DNA of 64,000 nucleotides from Omphiscola glabra (GCA_964017045.1 OZ024809.1:12902307-12966306), one strand, 5' to 3'. Positions 22,579-36,880 are shown, numbered from the stretch's first letter. Numbers and translations: made by a program. The notes: generated by a model from the sequence alone, not told the origin.

Positions 22579-22920
22579 GACCTTCTCCAAGATGATCTTG
22601 TACACTGTGACCTTCTCCAAGATGATCTTGTACGCTGTGACCTTCTCCAAGATGATCTTGTACGCTGTGACCTTCTCCAAGATGATCTTGTACGCTGTGA
22701 CCTTCTCCATGATGATCTTGTACGCTGTGACCTTCTCCAAGATGATCTTGTACGCTGTGACCTTCTCCAAGATGATCTTGTACGCTGTGACCTTCTCCAA
22801 GATGATCTTGTACGCTGTGACCTTCTCCAAGATGATCTTGTACGCTGTGACCTTCTCCAAGATGATCTTGTACGCTGTGACCTTCTCCAAGATGATATTG
22901 TACGCTGTGACCTTCTTCAA
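22579..22920. repeat. Minisatellite, 30-bp unit, about 12 nearly identical copies
   Basis: Unit GACCTTCTCCAAGATGATCT + TGTACGCTGT. Internal copies are identical except for one CAAG to CATG change, with small differences at both edges. This homogeneity implies very recent expansion. Its period of 30 keeps three frames open (EKVTAYKIIL on the minus strand), which explains the apparent 120-140-residue open frames here. Confidence 0.97.
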
Positions 22921-23009
22921 AAATAGAGTCACATTACGGTCGCACACACCAAGCACCGACTAGGTCTAAACCTCTCAAATATGCCATAGTTGGTTGAAAT
23001 TACATTGGC

Positions 23010-23308
23010 CATGTAGCATGCTAGTAGCGCGTATGCTCATAACCAACAGGAAGTGGGTTCAAATCCTTCCCAGGATCGCGCACAAACAACCGGATGGGAT
23101 CGACTCTTCGTCCCAAGACAGCCGCTACTATGGGGGTGTAGTTAACCCTATAAGTACAAGAAGTCTCCAGGAAGACAGCAACCAACTTGGGGTGAGGATC
23201 GGATGGGATCGACTCTTCGTCCCAAGACAGCCGCTACTATGGGGGTGTAGTTAACTCTATAAGTACAAGAAATCTCCAGGAAGACAGCAACCAACTTGGG
23301 GTGAGTTG
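23010..23308 (+). repeat. tRNA-Met-like head followed by a 109-bp tandem duplication
   Basis: At 23010-23081 there is TAGCATGCTAG (A-box like), the loop CTCATAA (anticodon CAT) and GGGTTCAAATCC (B-box like). The stems pair poorly, so it is a tRNA-derived retroposon head, not a working tRNA. It is followed by two copies of a 109-bp unit (23091-23199 and 23200-23308) that are nearly identical. Confidence 0.55.
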
Positions 23309-23429
23309 AAATTCTGGCTTTAGCGCCCCCCCCCCAAAAAAAAACCACAAACAACAAAAAAAAAAACAACAACAACACAATCAAGTGTAACTAAAATACC
23401 TTAAAAATATAAATTTTTAATGAAATAGC

Positions 23430-24220
23430 TATATGTCCAATTCACCTTACACGTTCAGGACATAGTTACATTCAATTTACTTCTTCAGAATAAATTTGTA
23501 TTCCCCTTATATTTTCAGGATATGCGTATAGTTATACTCCTCTAATAACATGTTCAGCATGTTGCTCTAATTTCTTCAGGATATCGTGTTATTCCCCTCG
23601 CGTCTTCAGGACACATAGTTATATTCCCCTGATGTGTACAGGATATATGGTTATATTCCCCTAATATGTTCAGAATATAGTTAGCTTTCCCTAAAGTGTT
23701 CAGAATAAAGATACCGGTATGTTCCCCCATATATGTTCAGAATCTCTTATGTGTATTTCGCTTCTGGTGTGGCTGCTTCTTTTTCACAACCGCTTTCCCA
23801 CCCCTTAGTAAACATGTTAGTAATTAATAGTACTGAGTGAAAAAGAAAAAAAGCTGTCAAGCCGCGAGCGTCATGGCTGCCCGTTGAACTCGGGTAAAAG
23901 GGTTGAAATTTAATCAGATGTGACTATTATTTTAATCAATAAAGAGCCTCGGGTGTGTTGAAGGACTGTCTGTGGGGCTATTTTTTAAGGGCCGGCAGGT
24001 CGGGTGTAGGGCTGTCTGTAGGACTACCGTTTAAAGGCCGGCGTATGTTATAGACAATGCGAAGTTAACTCTCTGTTTGTAACACTTAGACCAACCGGGT
24101 ATTTTCTCAAAATATCCGGAACCGGTGTAAAAAAATTGCCCCCGTTTAAGCCCTAGTATAGTTATTTTCCCCTAAAATGTTCAAGATATAGTTATATGTC
24201 CTTTAAATGTTCATGCTCGT
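23430..24220. repeat. Degenerate minisatellite (TATTCCCC..TTCAGGATATAGTTA) split by an insertion
   Basis: Poorly conserved units of roughly 30-40 bp with the core TTATATTCCCCTAATATGTT / CAGGATATAG run from 23430 to about 23745 and resume at 24155-24215. The piece between is a candidate solo LTR. Confidence 0.65.
23750..24084 (+). mobile_element. Candidate solo LTR (335 bp)
   Basis: It begins TGTGTATTTCGC and ends TTTGTAACA, has AATAAA at 23938-23943, and is flanked by CTTA on both sides (23746-23749 and 24085-24088). It sits inside a degenerate minisatellite, consistent with an insertion. The 4-bp duplication is short, so confidence is moderate. Confidence 0.5.
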
Positions 24221-25559
24221 TAAAGAAAATCCAGATCCGCATGGATTCGTATTCGCATTTAGTCGGTCAACAGACAGGCGTCTAACCAGTCACCACGGCT
24301 CCTTGACCGGCCAAATTATACGGAAGTCGTGTGGACAAAAGCCAAATACGGTAGACTCTGCATGACCCCCCACCCCCACCCTCCAATTCTTTACCTAGGG
24401 GACTCTTCAGCATTAGACCCTTGCCTTGTAACGAGAGCTTCTTCTAGTTTAAGTGTGAGAATTAGGGGGGAAAAAAACGTGGTTTTGGGGGGGGGGGGGG
24501 GGAAGAGAAGGCGCATCGTGGAATTTGTCCGGGTATAAGAACTTTGGAAGAAAAGAAAGGAAAGAAGAAGAGCTTAAGTCCTCCCCGCCCCTAAATAACC
24601 CTTCTAAGATTATACGATCTATTTTACATCCATGGGCGAGAAGAGGAAGGAGGAGGAGGAGAGACGTCCTGCGCTCAATTTCTGTACCGGTGTTGAGTTA
24701 AATCAATACCCAGAATTGGAAGTCCGCGGTGAATGGAACGTGAATGGAGCCCGGGGAAAATGGAGTACATGCGATATGTCTATGAAATCAGCTCGCCAGA
24801 ATGAATAAAAATTAGGTAACTGCGAAAGTGGTATGGGCCAGACAGGAGTGTGTGGTATGGTCGAGGTAAACCGATTCTCGTCTCGTAAGCACGGGGGAAA
24901 ACTGGTTCCAGATCCACAAACCAGAACCTTGGTTACAATAGTTACACACATGGTGATAAAGACAACTGACTCTGACTGTACTGTAATTATTTTTTCCTCC
25001 CGGACAAATGGTCTCAACAAAAACACACCACTGTTACTAATTTTATATAAAAAAAGCAAATTTTTTCCCACAGTAAGTCCTTACTGAATCAAATCAATGC
25101 ATAGAAATAAGAAATACATTTGTGACGATTTAAAACAAATTTCTGACGTATGTGTGTGTTTTTAAAATTTGGGTTTGGGGGGGGGGGTCTGTTCATTTCA
25201 GCAAAAGTAGCAAGACGTTATTTATAGTAAAAGCCCCTAATCACCTAACGTTTGCCAGGCACTGACCAGTTCGATTGTAGACGGGTGGACGTATAGACAC
25301 AAAGACGCCTCCTGTGCCCTTGCTAATTGGTGCAGTTTCAATTCTGATTGATACATTCAATGCACCAGGTCCTTAGTTATACACCCAGATATGCTGGACG
25401 GGCCCAGACACCCCCACCCCACCCTCAACAATCCCAATTTGCAATATCATTAATTAACTCGCCTTGATGCCCTTAGTGATCCCATTTGGACAGGTTTTGT
25501 AAGGGGCTTGTCTGTTAAGAGTTCTGATGCAACGACTTTAGTATCACAGTGACTCTTAT
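24221..25559. other. Intergenic, no gene recognised
   Basis: Open frames up to 122 codons exist on both strands (for example 24703-25071, -), without recognisable domains or repeats. G-runs at 24486-24502 and 25178-25188. Confidence 0.4.
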
Positions 25560-25995
25560 GGTTAGTGGCTCTACTGACATGGTTATGAGATCTGTTTGAC
25601 ATGGTTAGTGCCTCTATTGACATGGTTAGTGGCTCTACTGACATGGCTATATGAGATCTGTTTGACACGAGTAGGGCCTCTATTGACATGGTTAGTGGCT
25701 TTAATGAAATATTTTCTTTTTAAGATCATAGTCCATGTTTCTGTTGACATAGTCCATGTTTCTGTTGACATAGTCCATGTTTCTGTTGACATAGTCCATG
25801 TTTCTGTTGACATAGTCCATGTTTCTGTTGACATAGTCCATGTTTCTGTTGACAGAGTCCATGTTTCTGTTGACATAGTCAGTGTTTCTGTTGACATAGT
25901 CCATGTTTCTGTTGACATGGTCCAGGTTCCTATTAAATGGTCTGTGCTTATATTGACACTGTCTGTGTTTCTTTTGACTTGGTCAATGTTTCTAT
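25560..25995. repeat. Compound minisatellite: degenerate GTTAGTGGCTCTACTGACAT, then a 21-bp unit
   Basis: 25560-25710 holds degenerate units around GACATGGTTAGTGGCTCTA. From 25727 the unit is CATAGTCCATGTTTCTGTTG+A (21 bp, about 10 near-identical copies), decaying to 25995. The two parts share GTTGACAT/ATTGACAT cores and may be related. Confidence 0.9.
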
Positions 25996-28900
25996 AAGAA
26001 TATATGACGATGTGTCCTCCCTCGTATCACCGACACCTTTTCATGGCTATGGAAACACCACAGGGAAATGTTATTCAAAATTATAACCCCCCCCCCATCA
26101 TTATGACTATAAATATGTACCTGACACTATTTTTCTTATTATAGAGAAATATTTTGTTGTTTATTTGCAAAAGGTAAAATTAAGCAACATGATAATATAA
26201 ATAATAAATAATTTACTCAATTTAGTTCAGTTAATTAATAAAAGCTACTAGCTTGATTTTGCCCCCTCTCTACAGCGCCCCACCAAATTGGATGGGGTGA
26301 TTATTCTTTAATGATTAATGCTTATTAATTTAAGATGATAAATTTTAATGTCTGTTTTTGCATGAGCGCGTCTCATCTTTGAGTTGAATTTACAGCCAAA
26401 TGCACATTGTGATACTATGTGATGTTATGTGAAATTATGCAGTTAACACAAATAAATCGGTCAAAAAATTTTTTGTATACATTTTTTTTTTAATACAAAC
26501 AGTTTCAATATTTTGAAGATGGTTATTACAGTATTTATGTACACAGCTCTGGCATCTACAGCATTATTATGACTAGAAATAATTCAGACACAGGAACACA
26601 ATACAATAATGTTGTCAAAGAACAATAATTTTTTTTTACACAGCTTGAGAGATGTTTGAAGATTATAATGCAACTAATAAACTCAACTACAACATTTTCA
26701 AATTTTGGATTCAAACTTCAAACACTATTATGTTTTAAAAACAATAACTGAAAAAAAGTTATAGAAAAAAAAACAACTATCAATGAAATAAATTGTGAAT
26801 AGTGTCCCTTTAGCTCACACACATACAGTTAAAGCCAGGTCCTTAATACTTTAAGGTCCTGGGTCTAGCTACAAATTAAATATACATTTGGAAAGTAGTT
26901 GATCACAGCATTTGTAAAACAAGTTACAACACATATGGACAAATTAAAACAGCAACAACAACAAAAAAAACCCTCATATATATTGACTTATGAAACCCAT
27001 ATGTCATTTGAACAAATAAAAACAAGTCATATGGACACATGAGACCCACGTAATGCCTTATAGACCAATACAACTCACATGTCATGAGAAACAAATTAAC
27101 CCACATGCCAAATAAATCAAATTAAACCATTATGTCAAGTGAACAAATGAAACCCACATGTCCTATGAACAAATGAAACCCACATGTCATATAAACAACT
27201 GCAACCCCACAGGTCATTTTGACAAAAAAATTAGACACATCTCATGGAAGTCAGAAGGTATTTATAGTAACACTTGTTTCCCCCTAGGCTGGATGATGTA
27301 GCATGGCCTAACTTTATACAGAGTATAAAAAAAATGCAATAACTTATTGGATTTAACACAAAAATGAATGGCTGACAAAAAGTTAAAATTTATTCATATA
27401 ATATATCTATTTATATAGCATGTGTTTCTTGCAAACTGGTTAAATAACATGGCATATATAGTTAATAAATCATTCACAGAAAAAATAGCATTACAGCGTT
27501 GAACTTTCCAAATCCTGTTCCCTTCATTAACCCCCCACCCCCCACCCCCCTCTGCTAATGTTTAGTTCCATGACAATTTACAAAATATTAATTGAATGAG
27601 AACAGTTTTCAGCATGATTTATTTTGTATAAGAACTATTCAAGTCTACAGGTGTGCACAAACAAATGGTGAGAGATGATGATGAGGGGGTGGAGGTAAAA
27701 ATTATAACTTTTTATGAACAAGAGAATGAATGTTGTAAGTTCTTTGAATGGAAAAAAAAAAGTGTTTTGTAATTAACATATACTTCTCCTCCATTGCAGT
27801 TTTGACGATAAAAGTTCAAACAACTAATATTTTCTGTTATTCAAAAGTTTAAGATTTATTTTTTTTGGTTATAACAATTATTAATTTATTTTACTTTTAC
27901 AAATTACGAGTAAAGGCTAAGATTAAAAGAATATGTGAACTCCGTTAGAAATCCCAGATATTTTGTAACATTTTTTAGAGCAATTTATTGAAAAATATAT
28001 ATTTAAAAAATTGTGTTAGTCTAATTGCTGATGTCCCATGCTGGCTAAATATTTAATAAGTTAAAAACCAAACAAAGTCAGAGTAACCTTTATGAACTGG
28101 ACAGTAAGTAGGTCCGATATTTTTTTTACTGATTTAACTAAAATTAAGTTGTGAAATGTTGAAAAAATATATTAAAAATTTCTTTAATAAAGTGAATCAA
28201 AATTAACTAATAAATACAATTTTTCAAGATGACCAGAGGTAGTGTACTAATCATGAATTATTTTGAAAATAAATAGTATATATTAATATTTCAAATTTTT
28301 CTAACCATTCAATGAGCTGTCTTCTTTTTTTTTCAAATCTAGAAAATAAATCTTGTCAATGATTTTTTTATTGCTTGTAGGTACCCCTGCAATGTTTGCA
28401 GACGGCTGATTAAATACATATAATTAGCAGTAGCCATTTATTTAAAGCCCTAATATCCAGCAGTAATGTGATATTTAAAAATATATTTTTGAAATTGCTA
28501 ACTTAATTGTTATATGTCTAGGAGCACATAACATTACTAAAGAGTTACTTTAAAAGTTTTTATGTGGTTTTAATATTAAAAAAAAATAAGTAAGATTAAT
28601 CTCTATAAAGAAATTCCTTTAAATTATGTTGGCATACAATACACACTAAAAGCTGACAAGCTTAAAGAGGGTTAATTAGTAACTTTATCTTTCATTTATA
28701 ATGCATCTCTGCTGCATCCTGTGAAAACTACCAAATGAGCAATTCTCCTGCCATACTTGTCTTACCACCCATAAAAATTGCCTTTAAAGTTATGTAAAAT
28801 TCCTTTTAATGAATGAAGGCTGAGTTAAAAAAATAAGGATTCTTTGCATTCTTTTTTTTATATTGTGCTGGCATTTCTAGCACAGAGAAAATGCAATTTA

Positions 28901-29746
28901 AAATGTGGCAATAATTTTAAAAAAAAAAGTTATTCAAGCCTGGAGTTATGACATGATAGAGCTTATTAGGTGAATGAGCGGCTGCTTGGAGATTATCAAA
29001 AGCCTTATTAACTTCTAAAAATCCAAACTGTCCTGTTTATTATATGCAAACTAGATGATTTAAAAAAAATATAAATGAATCAACAGGTGTTGAAAAAAAA
29101 AAAAGCCACTTAGCATTTAATTATTAAATAAATTTTAAAAACCTAAACAGGATAATAATAAATATAAATGAATAATGGAAATCTAATCTACAAATAAAAT
29201 TTAATCTGAGTTTAGCAACAAATTACAAGACAAACTTATAATAAAAACAATCTCCTAGCATATAATTACAATAATACCATTTTTAAAAAAAAGCAATTAT
29301 TATTCAGAGTTGTTTCTGGATCGCAAAACATAGTTTTAAAACACTTCAAAAAATAATTTAAAAAAAATAATGAATAAATACAATTTAAAAAAATGTGCCA
29401 GCAGTTCATGAACTTTATAATTATTTTTAAAAGCTGAGCTAGGTTTGCCAGAGTAAGTTTTTAATGCAAGCAATCACTTTTTAAGAATATTACAGTTTGA
29501 GTTGATTATCTGCATAACCCACAGTGTACCTGAAAAGTTTGGCCACTCCTTTGCAGCCTTCAAAAGATATCACCAAATTGTAAGCATATAAATGAACAAT
29601 TCAGTTAATTTATATTTACAAATTAAATGGTCGGAGAAGCATTGTAATTTTCAGACCTTTCTTTTTTGTATTTAACTCTAATAATATTTATATTGGTAAA
29701 TGCAATTCAAAGAACATTCGTATCAATACATGAACTTAAATCTCCT

Positions 29747-29826
29747 CATCACAGTCTGTACCACTGGTGTCCACATCACAGTCTGTACCACTGGTGTCCA
29801 CATCACAGTATGTTCCACTGGTGTCC
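29747..29826. repeat. Short 27-bp tandem triplet
   Basis: Three copies of ATCACAGTCTGTACCACTGG + TGTCCAC. It is the only tandem array noticed between 26.0 and 36.6 kb. Confidence 0.9.
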
Positions 29827-31360
29827 AGCAACAAAATCAGTTCTCATTCTTAAAACATATTTTTTTAAAAAAATATTTCAATCCAAATATTTATAACCAT
29901 TGGCTAAAAAAAAATATTTTAATACTAAAAAAATGTTTACAATTAAATGACAAGGAGGCTAACAAACTTTCACCCCCCCCCACCCTGACCATAATCATAA
30001 ATGAATGTATTATAAATCATTTAATAAATGATGATATGAATACGCTATGTATGTCTAAGTTGTTAAATATTCCTCATCTTCATTATGCCCAATGTTTCTA
30101 CACATCAGTGTCCACAATGGGAGGCAGTTACATTCATCTGTATTTAGTTATTTAGTCTACTTTTTTTTATCATTATATTCAATTTCATTAAATGGCTTGA
30201 ATGTCTGTGTGCGTTTTGAAATAGCATCAACTTTCTCAAGTCTTCAGATAACTATTCAAAATGCCATAACAAAAACACCAGGGAGAACTTTCATAGGGAA
30301 CCTGAAAACTGAAAAAATTTCAATTCTTGACATGGCGTTTCTTGAATAAAATATTTACCCAACAATGACTTTATTGAACATTTCCTAAAAGTGAAAGATT
30401 ATTAAATCTATTTTAATCCATTTTGAAATACTTCGAGAAATGCATAGTTTATCTATTTAAAAAAAAAAAAATGTTTAAAAAATGTGTAGCAATAATTTTG
30501 TCCCTTCCTCGAACATTTCACTGCCAACGACCAAGTCTCTATAGTTTATAAACAACATTATCCAGAAACAGACACTTGAAACAATTGAACATTTAGAGCT
30601 TTTCATCCACATCTAAATTAATTTTATTGTTTTTGAACATGTTGTCTTTCATTATAGCAATAGCTTTAATACAGAGTTATGCATTCGTCCATTCATTCAG
30701 TTCAGTGATACAATTTCAACATATATAAATAGTTCAAACAAGTTTAGCATCCTGCCCCCATTTCTTTATTATGTTAATCTTTCTAAGGATAGATGGTAAA
30801 ATATATGTTAATGTTTAAAGATTAGAAAAGTTTAAATTATTTAATCACCGACCAATCAATACAACCCCACCATTGACCAAATTATTTCACCTCTGTCAAT
30901 GACCATTTACCATCTATTGACCAAATTGCTGTTTATTCCAGTGCTGCCTCTTTGTCAAAGAAAAAAAAAAAGGACAAATTTATGACAGTAAACTTTTGAA
31001 ACCCGCATGATTCCTGACAAAATGTGCGTAAGTTTAACATCTCATTGAGCTGGCAACAATCGAAAGTTGAGTTTTCCTCATTTAAGATCTAATTCAACCA
31101 AGAAGCAAACATCAGTTGTTGTAAATAAATAGCAACACTGATTAGGAATAAGCCACTATAATACAGTTGTTTTTTGTTGAGTCTCTTGTCGTTACACATT
31201 GAAACAATGTCAAGGATCTCTGCATTATTACAACATGTGAGCCGTATTTTTTTTTCTTTCTTCTCCTCAGTGAATCTAATTTTTAAAAATTGAACAACAG
31301 ACAGTTTTTTTTTTGGTTAAGATTTTTCAGTAAACTATGTTGTGCAGTAGGGGGTGGGAT

Positions 31361-31547
31361 CAGGGCCGACCCTAACAATTGCGGGGCCCTATGCGAAACG
31401 GACTGCGCGGGGCCCTTTCTGGTTATAGGATAAGGATAATAAGTGAAAATTAAGAGTTTGTATTAGAAAATAAATTTGGGGTGGGGCCTATGAAAGTGCG
31501 GGGCCCATTGTGGCAGCATAGGTTGCAATGGCCTAAAGCCGGCCCTG
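31361..31547. mobile_element. hAT MITE, CAGGGCCGGC family (copy 1)
   Basis: This 187-bp element has ends CAGGGCCGACCCTAA and the complement of CAGGGCCGGCTTTAG, with a perfect 8-bp target duplication GGTGGGAT on both sides (31353-31360 and 31548-31555). Copy 2 lies inverted at 55029-55232. Confidence 0.9.
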
Positions 31548-34500
31548 GGTGGGATGAGCCAAGGGTAAAGTGGTCAAGTTTTTGTGTGGCGATTATAGTT
31601 GGGATGCTGTAGATTTTAAGAAAGAATTGTAGCACACTCACAATTTTTTGCTGTTAGTAGAAGAGGTTAAAAATATATAATGTAGACAGCGGATATAGAT
31701 AATTGTGACCGCCTCTTTCTTTTGATTTACGATGATCCTTTATATTACTAACTAAACATTTATATATTTCATAAAATTAAAAAAAGAGTCGGTTATTTTA
31801 TGAACATTTTCAGACACTAAATCAAACCAGTTCGGTCATTAAAACATTCTTTCCATGTCTTTTAAACAAGATCTACTCTAAGTCTAATTGATACAAATAT
31901 CACTAAAGGTGCCAAATGTCAGGCAAAGTTTGGAGAGAAAATCATAAAATGCACAAACGTTAATAAACGTTTTTAAAGAATGGAATAGTACTTTAACAAG
32001 GACAAGGTGAGACTGATAGCAATTAGGTCGAAAGAGGTGGAGTTTTGGGAGGGGTGGGGGGAAGAGAATATAAATGATTGCAGTAGCAGTACAATGAACA
32101 TATAAATAATAGAGGAATGAAACCTACAAATTTAGTATGAATTGGTTTCAATGTGAAATTATTCTTTTGATCTCACAAGAATATACGATTAGAAAATAAC
32201 TTATTAACTGATAATCTAGAAAGTATAATAATACACACAATTCCCCAAAAATGCAAGTTCTGACAATATGGACATAAGATTTTAAAGCTAAAATTAAAAT
32301 GCCTCTGATATTTATGTACATTTCTTTGTTTACATTTAATAATGTGTTTAGTTCAATTAAAATAACTCTTTATACTTACCTCCTGTAACATAAAATAGAA
32401 ATCCTTTTTGATGCAATTTTGTTTACTTTTCATATAAACAATGTAATTTATTATTGACTAATTTTTTTTGCCAACCAAAACTACGATATTTATTAAATTA
32501 ATTCTTTAATTTTTTTTACTCAAACTATTTAATTCTATAACAAACACCTGTTTATTTTTAGATAATTTTATTTTTTATCATTATACATCTAAATTGAAAA
32601 TAACACCACAACATCATAGAATAGGGACCTGGCTTCAAATCCAAGTTTTTCAATTGCAACAACTGAATTTAAACCCTGACAAATGACAGCATAACCTTTT
32701 CATTTACCATAGCAGTAGCAGTACAAAACCATTTTTTATAAAGACTTAAAACATTGCATTAAAAGTAATCTGTTGTTGTTAAGAGTTCAAAATGTGGACA
32801 CATTTTTTCATACACTAAACCTCATCAAATAGAAAGCTGCCACATGAAAAACATTTGTCGCTAAAATTACTATCTTTACCCGTAGCACACTAGCAATAGA
32901 AATTACCCTAATCTTAGATGAGGTGGTGTGACTACTACTACCTGCTGGGATGGAGGTTTATGGACCAAGGGTTTTGAGGGGCCCCCTAGTGCCAGTTATC
33001 TGAGAACCAAATTGCAGTCCCCCCCCCCCCCCCACCAGGGTCGCTCCCTCCACATCAACAAAAGCTGGAATAAAAAAACTTAACAGTGCATGGAAATGGC
33101 CCCTAAAATATGCACAGTTTAACTTAAGGAGACATGACTTATCAAACAGCGTTTAACTACAGGGATTCCATGGTAAACCATTGAGGGGCACTATTTTGTT
33201 TGAAAAGCTGGCAAACGTATACTGAAATTGCTTGATTGAAGTTTATAAAAAATTTGCTCTATTTTAATTTATCATTTATTCATAATAAAAACCTGAAAAC
33301 CTTAAATTACAAATAATTTGCCATTATATTATGCATTTAAACTCACTTTTCATGCTTCTAATTTTTTGTTAAAATTTTTAACCCATTAGAAAAAGGTTTT
33401 TAAACATTTTTTGAAAAACTAGACTTGGTAGTAACTAACGCATTCTGTTTTATAACAATTTGCGAAATAAGAGAATATTATAACTTTTGGTAACAATAAT
33501 TGCTCTAATAGTTGCAAACTAATTAACTATTTCCTTGATAAAGTATACCTTAGAGGGCCTTGCAAATTAAAAATGAAAGAAAAAAAAAAAAAAAGAAGCA
33601 AATTTTAAAATTAAGAATCACCATACAATTTTACAATCTGTTAATGAAATTGTAACAGAGTTATACGATTTCTGGATTCACCAAAATCAAAATTAATTAC
33701 TGGATTTAAACCAAAAAAAAAATAAAAAAGTAAAAGTTTTATCTCCCAGATTGCATTGCATTCCAATATCTGCTGACAATTATATACACATTTTACAAAA
33801 TTTAGCATGATTTTTAAATAGTAATCGATTGCAACCAATATTAAAATAAGTATATTCTTATTTGCTATCAGATGATCATCGTTAATTTGAAGTTTAAAAT
33901 AAGAATAAATATATGCTGAGGGTAACTGAAGTCAAATATTTACATAACTAGACACAAGTATATCAAATTTTCCATATCTCCTACCTGGGGAAACTTGCTC
34001 CTCCTCAAAACATGACATTTATCTACAAGTTTTAACCAGGGCTGGAGTGACATTTTGGCAAAAACAAACTTACCAACAATGCGTTGATTTGTGTGATGTA
34101 CACTGGAAAGGAATACGTTTGCTGAACAGTGTCGATAAGGGGAAAAATAGTCTTTAAACCTAATAAATTTGGAGCAATGACATTGAACTATTTTCTTTTT
34201 ATGTACCATAAAAGTTTATCGCATGAAAGCATACACATTTTAAAAAGGAACATTGTCAGAGCGCTTTTATTTTCAATTTGAGAAGAATGAAGCATATACA
34301 AAATAATTACAAAGTTTCTGAGATGTCTCACATTATATTTCATAGATCAGTATTTCAAACAACTAAAGGGAAGAAAGTAAGGTTAACCAAAAAAAAAGTA
34401 ATAAAATTCTAACAACCCTGACCAAAACTCCAACCTGTCTCCACCCTTTACCACAAAAAAATAATAATAATCTGGCCAAATGATTTTTTTTTTAAAGTGC

Positions 34501-36639
34501 AGAAACGAGATGATAAATAATGTATATCACATGGTGAAACAGATCCTGGGCACAAAACTGTTTGATTTTGCAAAAAAATATATTGATAGGTTTTGCTGCT
34601 CTCAACAGCACACAAATGATTGCTGAAACATGTTTGTTAATTTCTACATGCTATTGGGAAGTACTGCTTGAACAAGGGAATTAATAAGCTACAAATTACT
34701 ACATAGTAAATAGTCTGCTGCAAGGTTACTTTTGTGAACTTTTCTATCTATTCATGGCCACTCTGTAAATAACACTTACTGTCAAAGTTTCTTTCAGTTA
34801 CAATGAAGAGCTAAGTTGATAAATTTGTATGACTTGTTTGGGGTCAGGGCCCACTATTTGATCTGATCAACAGACATATTTCAGTTCCTCGAAGGCTTAA
34901 AGAAACACCTGAAGCATTTAAATTTTAACCCCACAAAATAAACAAAATTGTAATTGGTAATTTAGGATACTATGAGTCCGGCAATAAACACGTGTTAAAT
35001 AGCAATAAACATGTGTTAAATAGCAATAAACATGTGTTAAATAGCAATAAAATATGTCAAAAGCTAGCACCCTCTTTAAAAAAAATATTGAAAACCTTTT
35101 AAATGATTTCTGTGAAATCTTTTTTTTTTTTTTTAAAACTGCACTTAAAACCAAAGTTAATAAAATATTCTACAGACAAACCTCTTACCTATTTCTTAAT
35201 CATCCTATTTCCAAATGTTTTACTGTACAAGTGTTGCAACTTTTATGACAGAGAATCTTCTCATTCAAACATCAACTATTCAAGAGCACTGATTGACCAG
35301 TTGAGCATTGGGGAAAACAAATCCATGTTCAAATAAAATGTGTTCTTCAGTCCCTATAAATTAAACCAGTTCAAAAATCAGGAAGTGCTGCATGATTCAT
35401 CCTTAGCATTGATTTCACCAGTCGCACCATTTGGTCATTTATGAAAACCTTCCCCAAACAACAAAAGATTGTTCCAGTATGTATGTCTCTTATTACAGTC
35501 TGTAACACCAAGATTTCTTTGGCAGCAGGTAAAGGCAAGGATAAGACATCCCCACAGGTTTTAACACAGCTCATGTAGAATTAAAGAAATCCTTATTTGG
35601 ATACTACAACAAAATCTAATTATCATTTTTGAAATTCTGCAAAATGCTTGCAGATTTTATCACCTGGAAGAGAGGAGGGAGGGGCTTGGTTGCACAGCAA
35701 ATTATCATTGACCTCAGTGGAAATCGCAGCTCAGAAATTCAACAAAGAAAAAAATTACTGAAATACAATTATTTCATATCTAGTTTTTCCTTACTTCCTC
35801 ATTTTCTTCTACAAACCTTTTCACTGGCATCAGTTAGTCAAAAAGCAGTTTTCTGATTGACTTTTTCTTATTTCACTTTGATCCTCAGAGTTTTAAATAT
35901 ATCAAGTAGACACTTCTATGACATATATAAAAATATAAATCTGCACACTCTCCTAAGAAGAAAATGACTAAGGTTTCTTTCTAAAGTCCTCAATTTTATT
36001 TCCTAAATGAGCCAGATTGAGGAAGTCAAAGATAAAAAAAAAGTGAAGGCAATCTATTGTTATGGTTGTTATTAAATGAGTGAATTTTCTAGAATAGTAG
36101 AGACCCATTTTGAAGAGTCCATGCATGGTGCAAGCACTGTATTCAACTATGAGTTTTACAAAGCTATCTTCCACTTCAAATGCCACATTTTTCAACATGA
36201 CCGTACATCTGACATGTTTGGATTAGGCTATTGAAGTGCATTCAGAGATTCTTTGCCTCACCTATAGCATTGATTACATTAAAAATTATGTAAGCTGCTA
36301 TATGGCCTGAAATATTTCCTCTTGTCCAATTTAATTAAATGACACATTGACTATTTGTACTTAACTATTTACAGTATTCATAGCCCAAAGGCATTTATTT
36401 ACTTATCTATCAGCAACATTGACTTTGAATTATAATTGTATGTACAAGCAGGGCATTCATTTTTATTAAGACAAGCCACAGTGTTGCCATTTCTGTACTA
36501 CTTTCTCTAGAACTATCATATGACACAACCAGGCATTTGTCCTTTAGGGAATACCTTCAGTCAATAAATAGAATGGAACTGTTGAGACAAACCAAGAAGT
36601 ACTACCATTAGTCACTAGCAGTCGGAAAACTCAATGGAA

Positions 36640-36880
36640 GATGCAGGAGAACATAACATATGGATGGTATCATGAATGATGGTTAGTCAACATAACACAT
36701 GGATGGCATCATGAATGATGGCTAGTTAATTTACACATTGATGGTATCATGAATTATGGCCTGTTAGCTTAACGCATGAATGATATCATGAATGATGGTA
36801 AGTCAACATAACACATGGACAGTATCATGAATTATGACTAGTTAAATTAACACATGGATGGTATCATGAGTTATGGCCAG
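36640..36880. repeat. Degenerate minisatellite, about 38-bp unit, 6 copies
   Basis: Units of the form ACATAACACATGGATGGTAT + CATGAATGATGGTTAGTC with many changes. It lies about 0.7 kb from the NALF-like stop codon, on its 3' side. Confidence 0.8.

Larger units (their letters stand above)
26430..36630. other. AT-rich block almost free of minisatellites; possible NALF-like 3'UTR
   Basis: About 10 kb upstream (in + coordinates) of the NALF-like stop codon contains no recognised exon, one short tandem triplet and one hAT MITE. It differs sharply from the minisatellite field on either side. It could be a long 3'UTR of the minus-strand gene or ordinary spacer. No RNA evidence is available. Confidence 0.3.

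Noticed and set aside
22534..22963. Frames of 122-140 codons on both strands
   Set aside because: By-products of the 30-bp array; no splice or start context.
23010..23085. Functional tRNA-Met gene
   Set aside because: The anticodon stem and acceptor pair poorly, so it is a tRNA-derived repeat at best.
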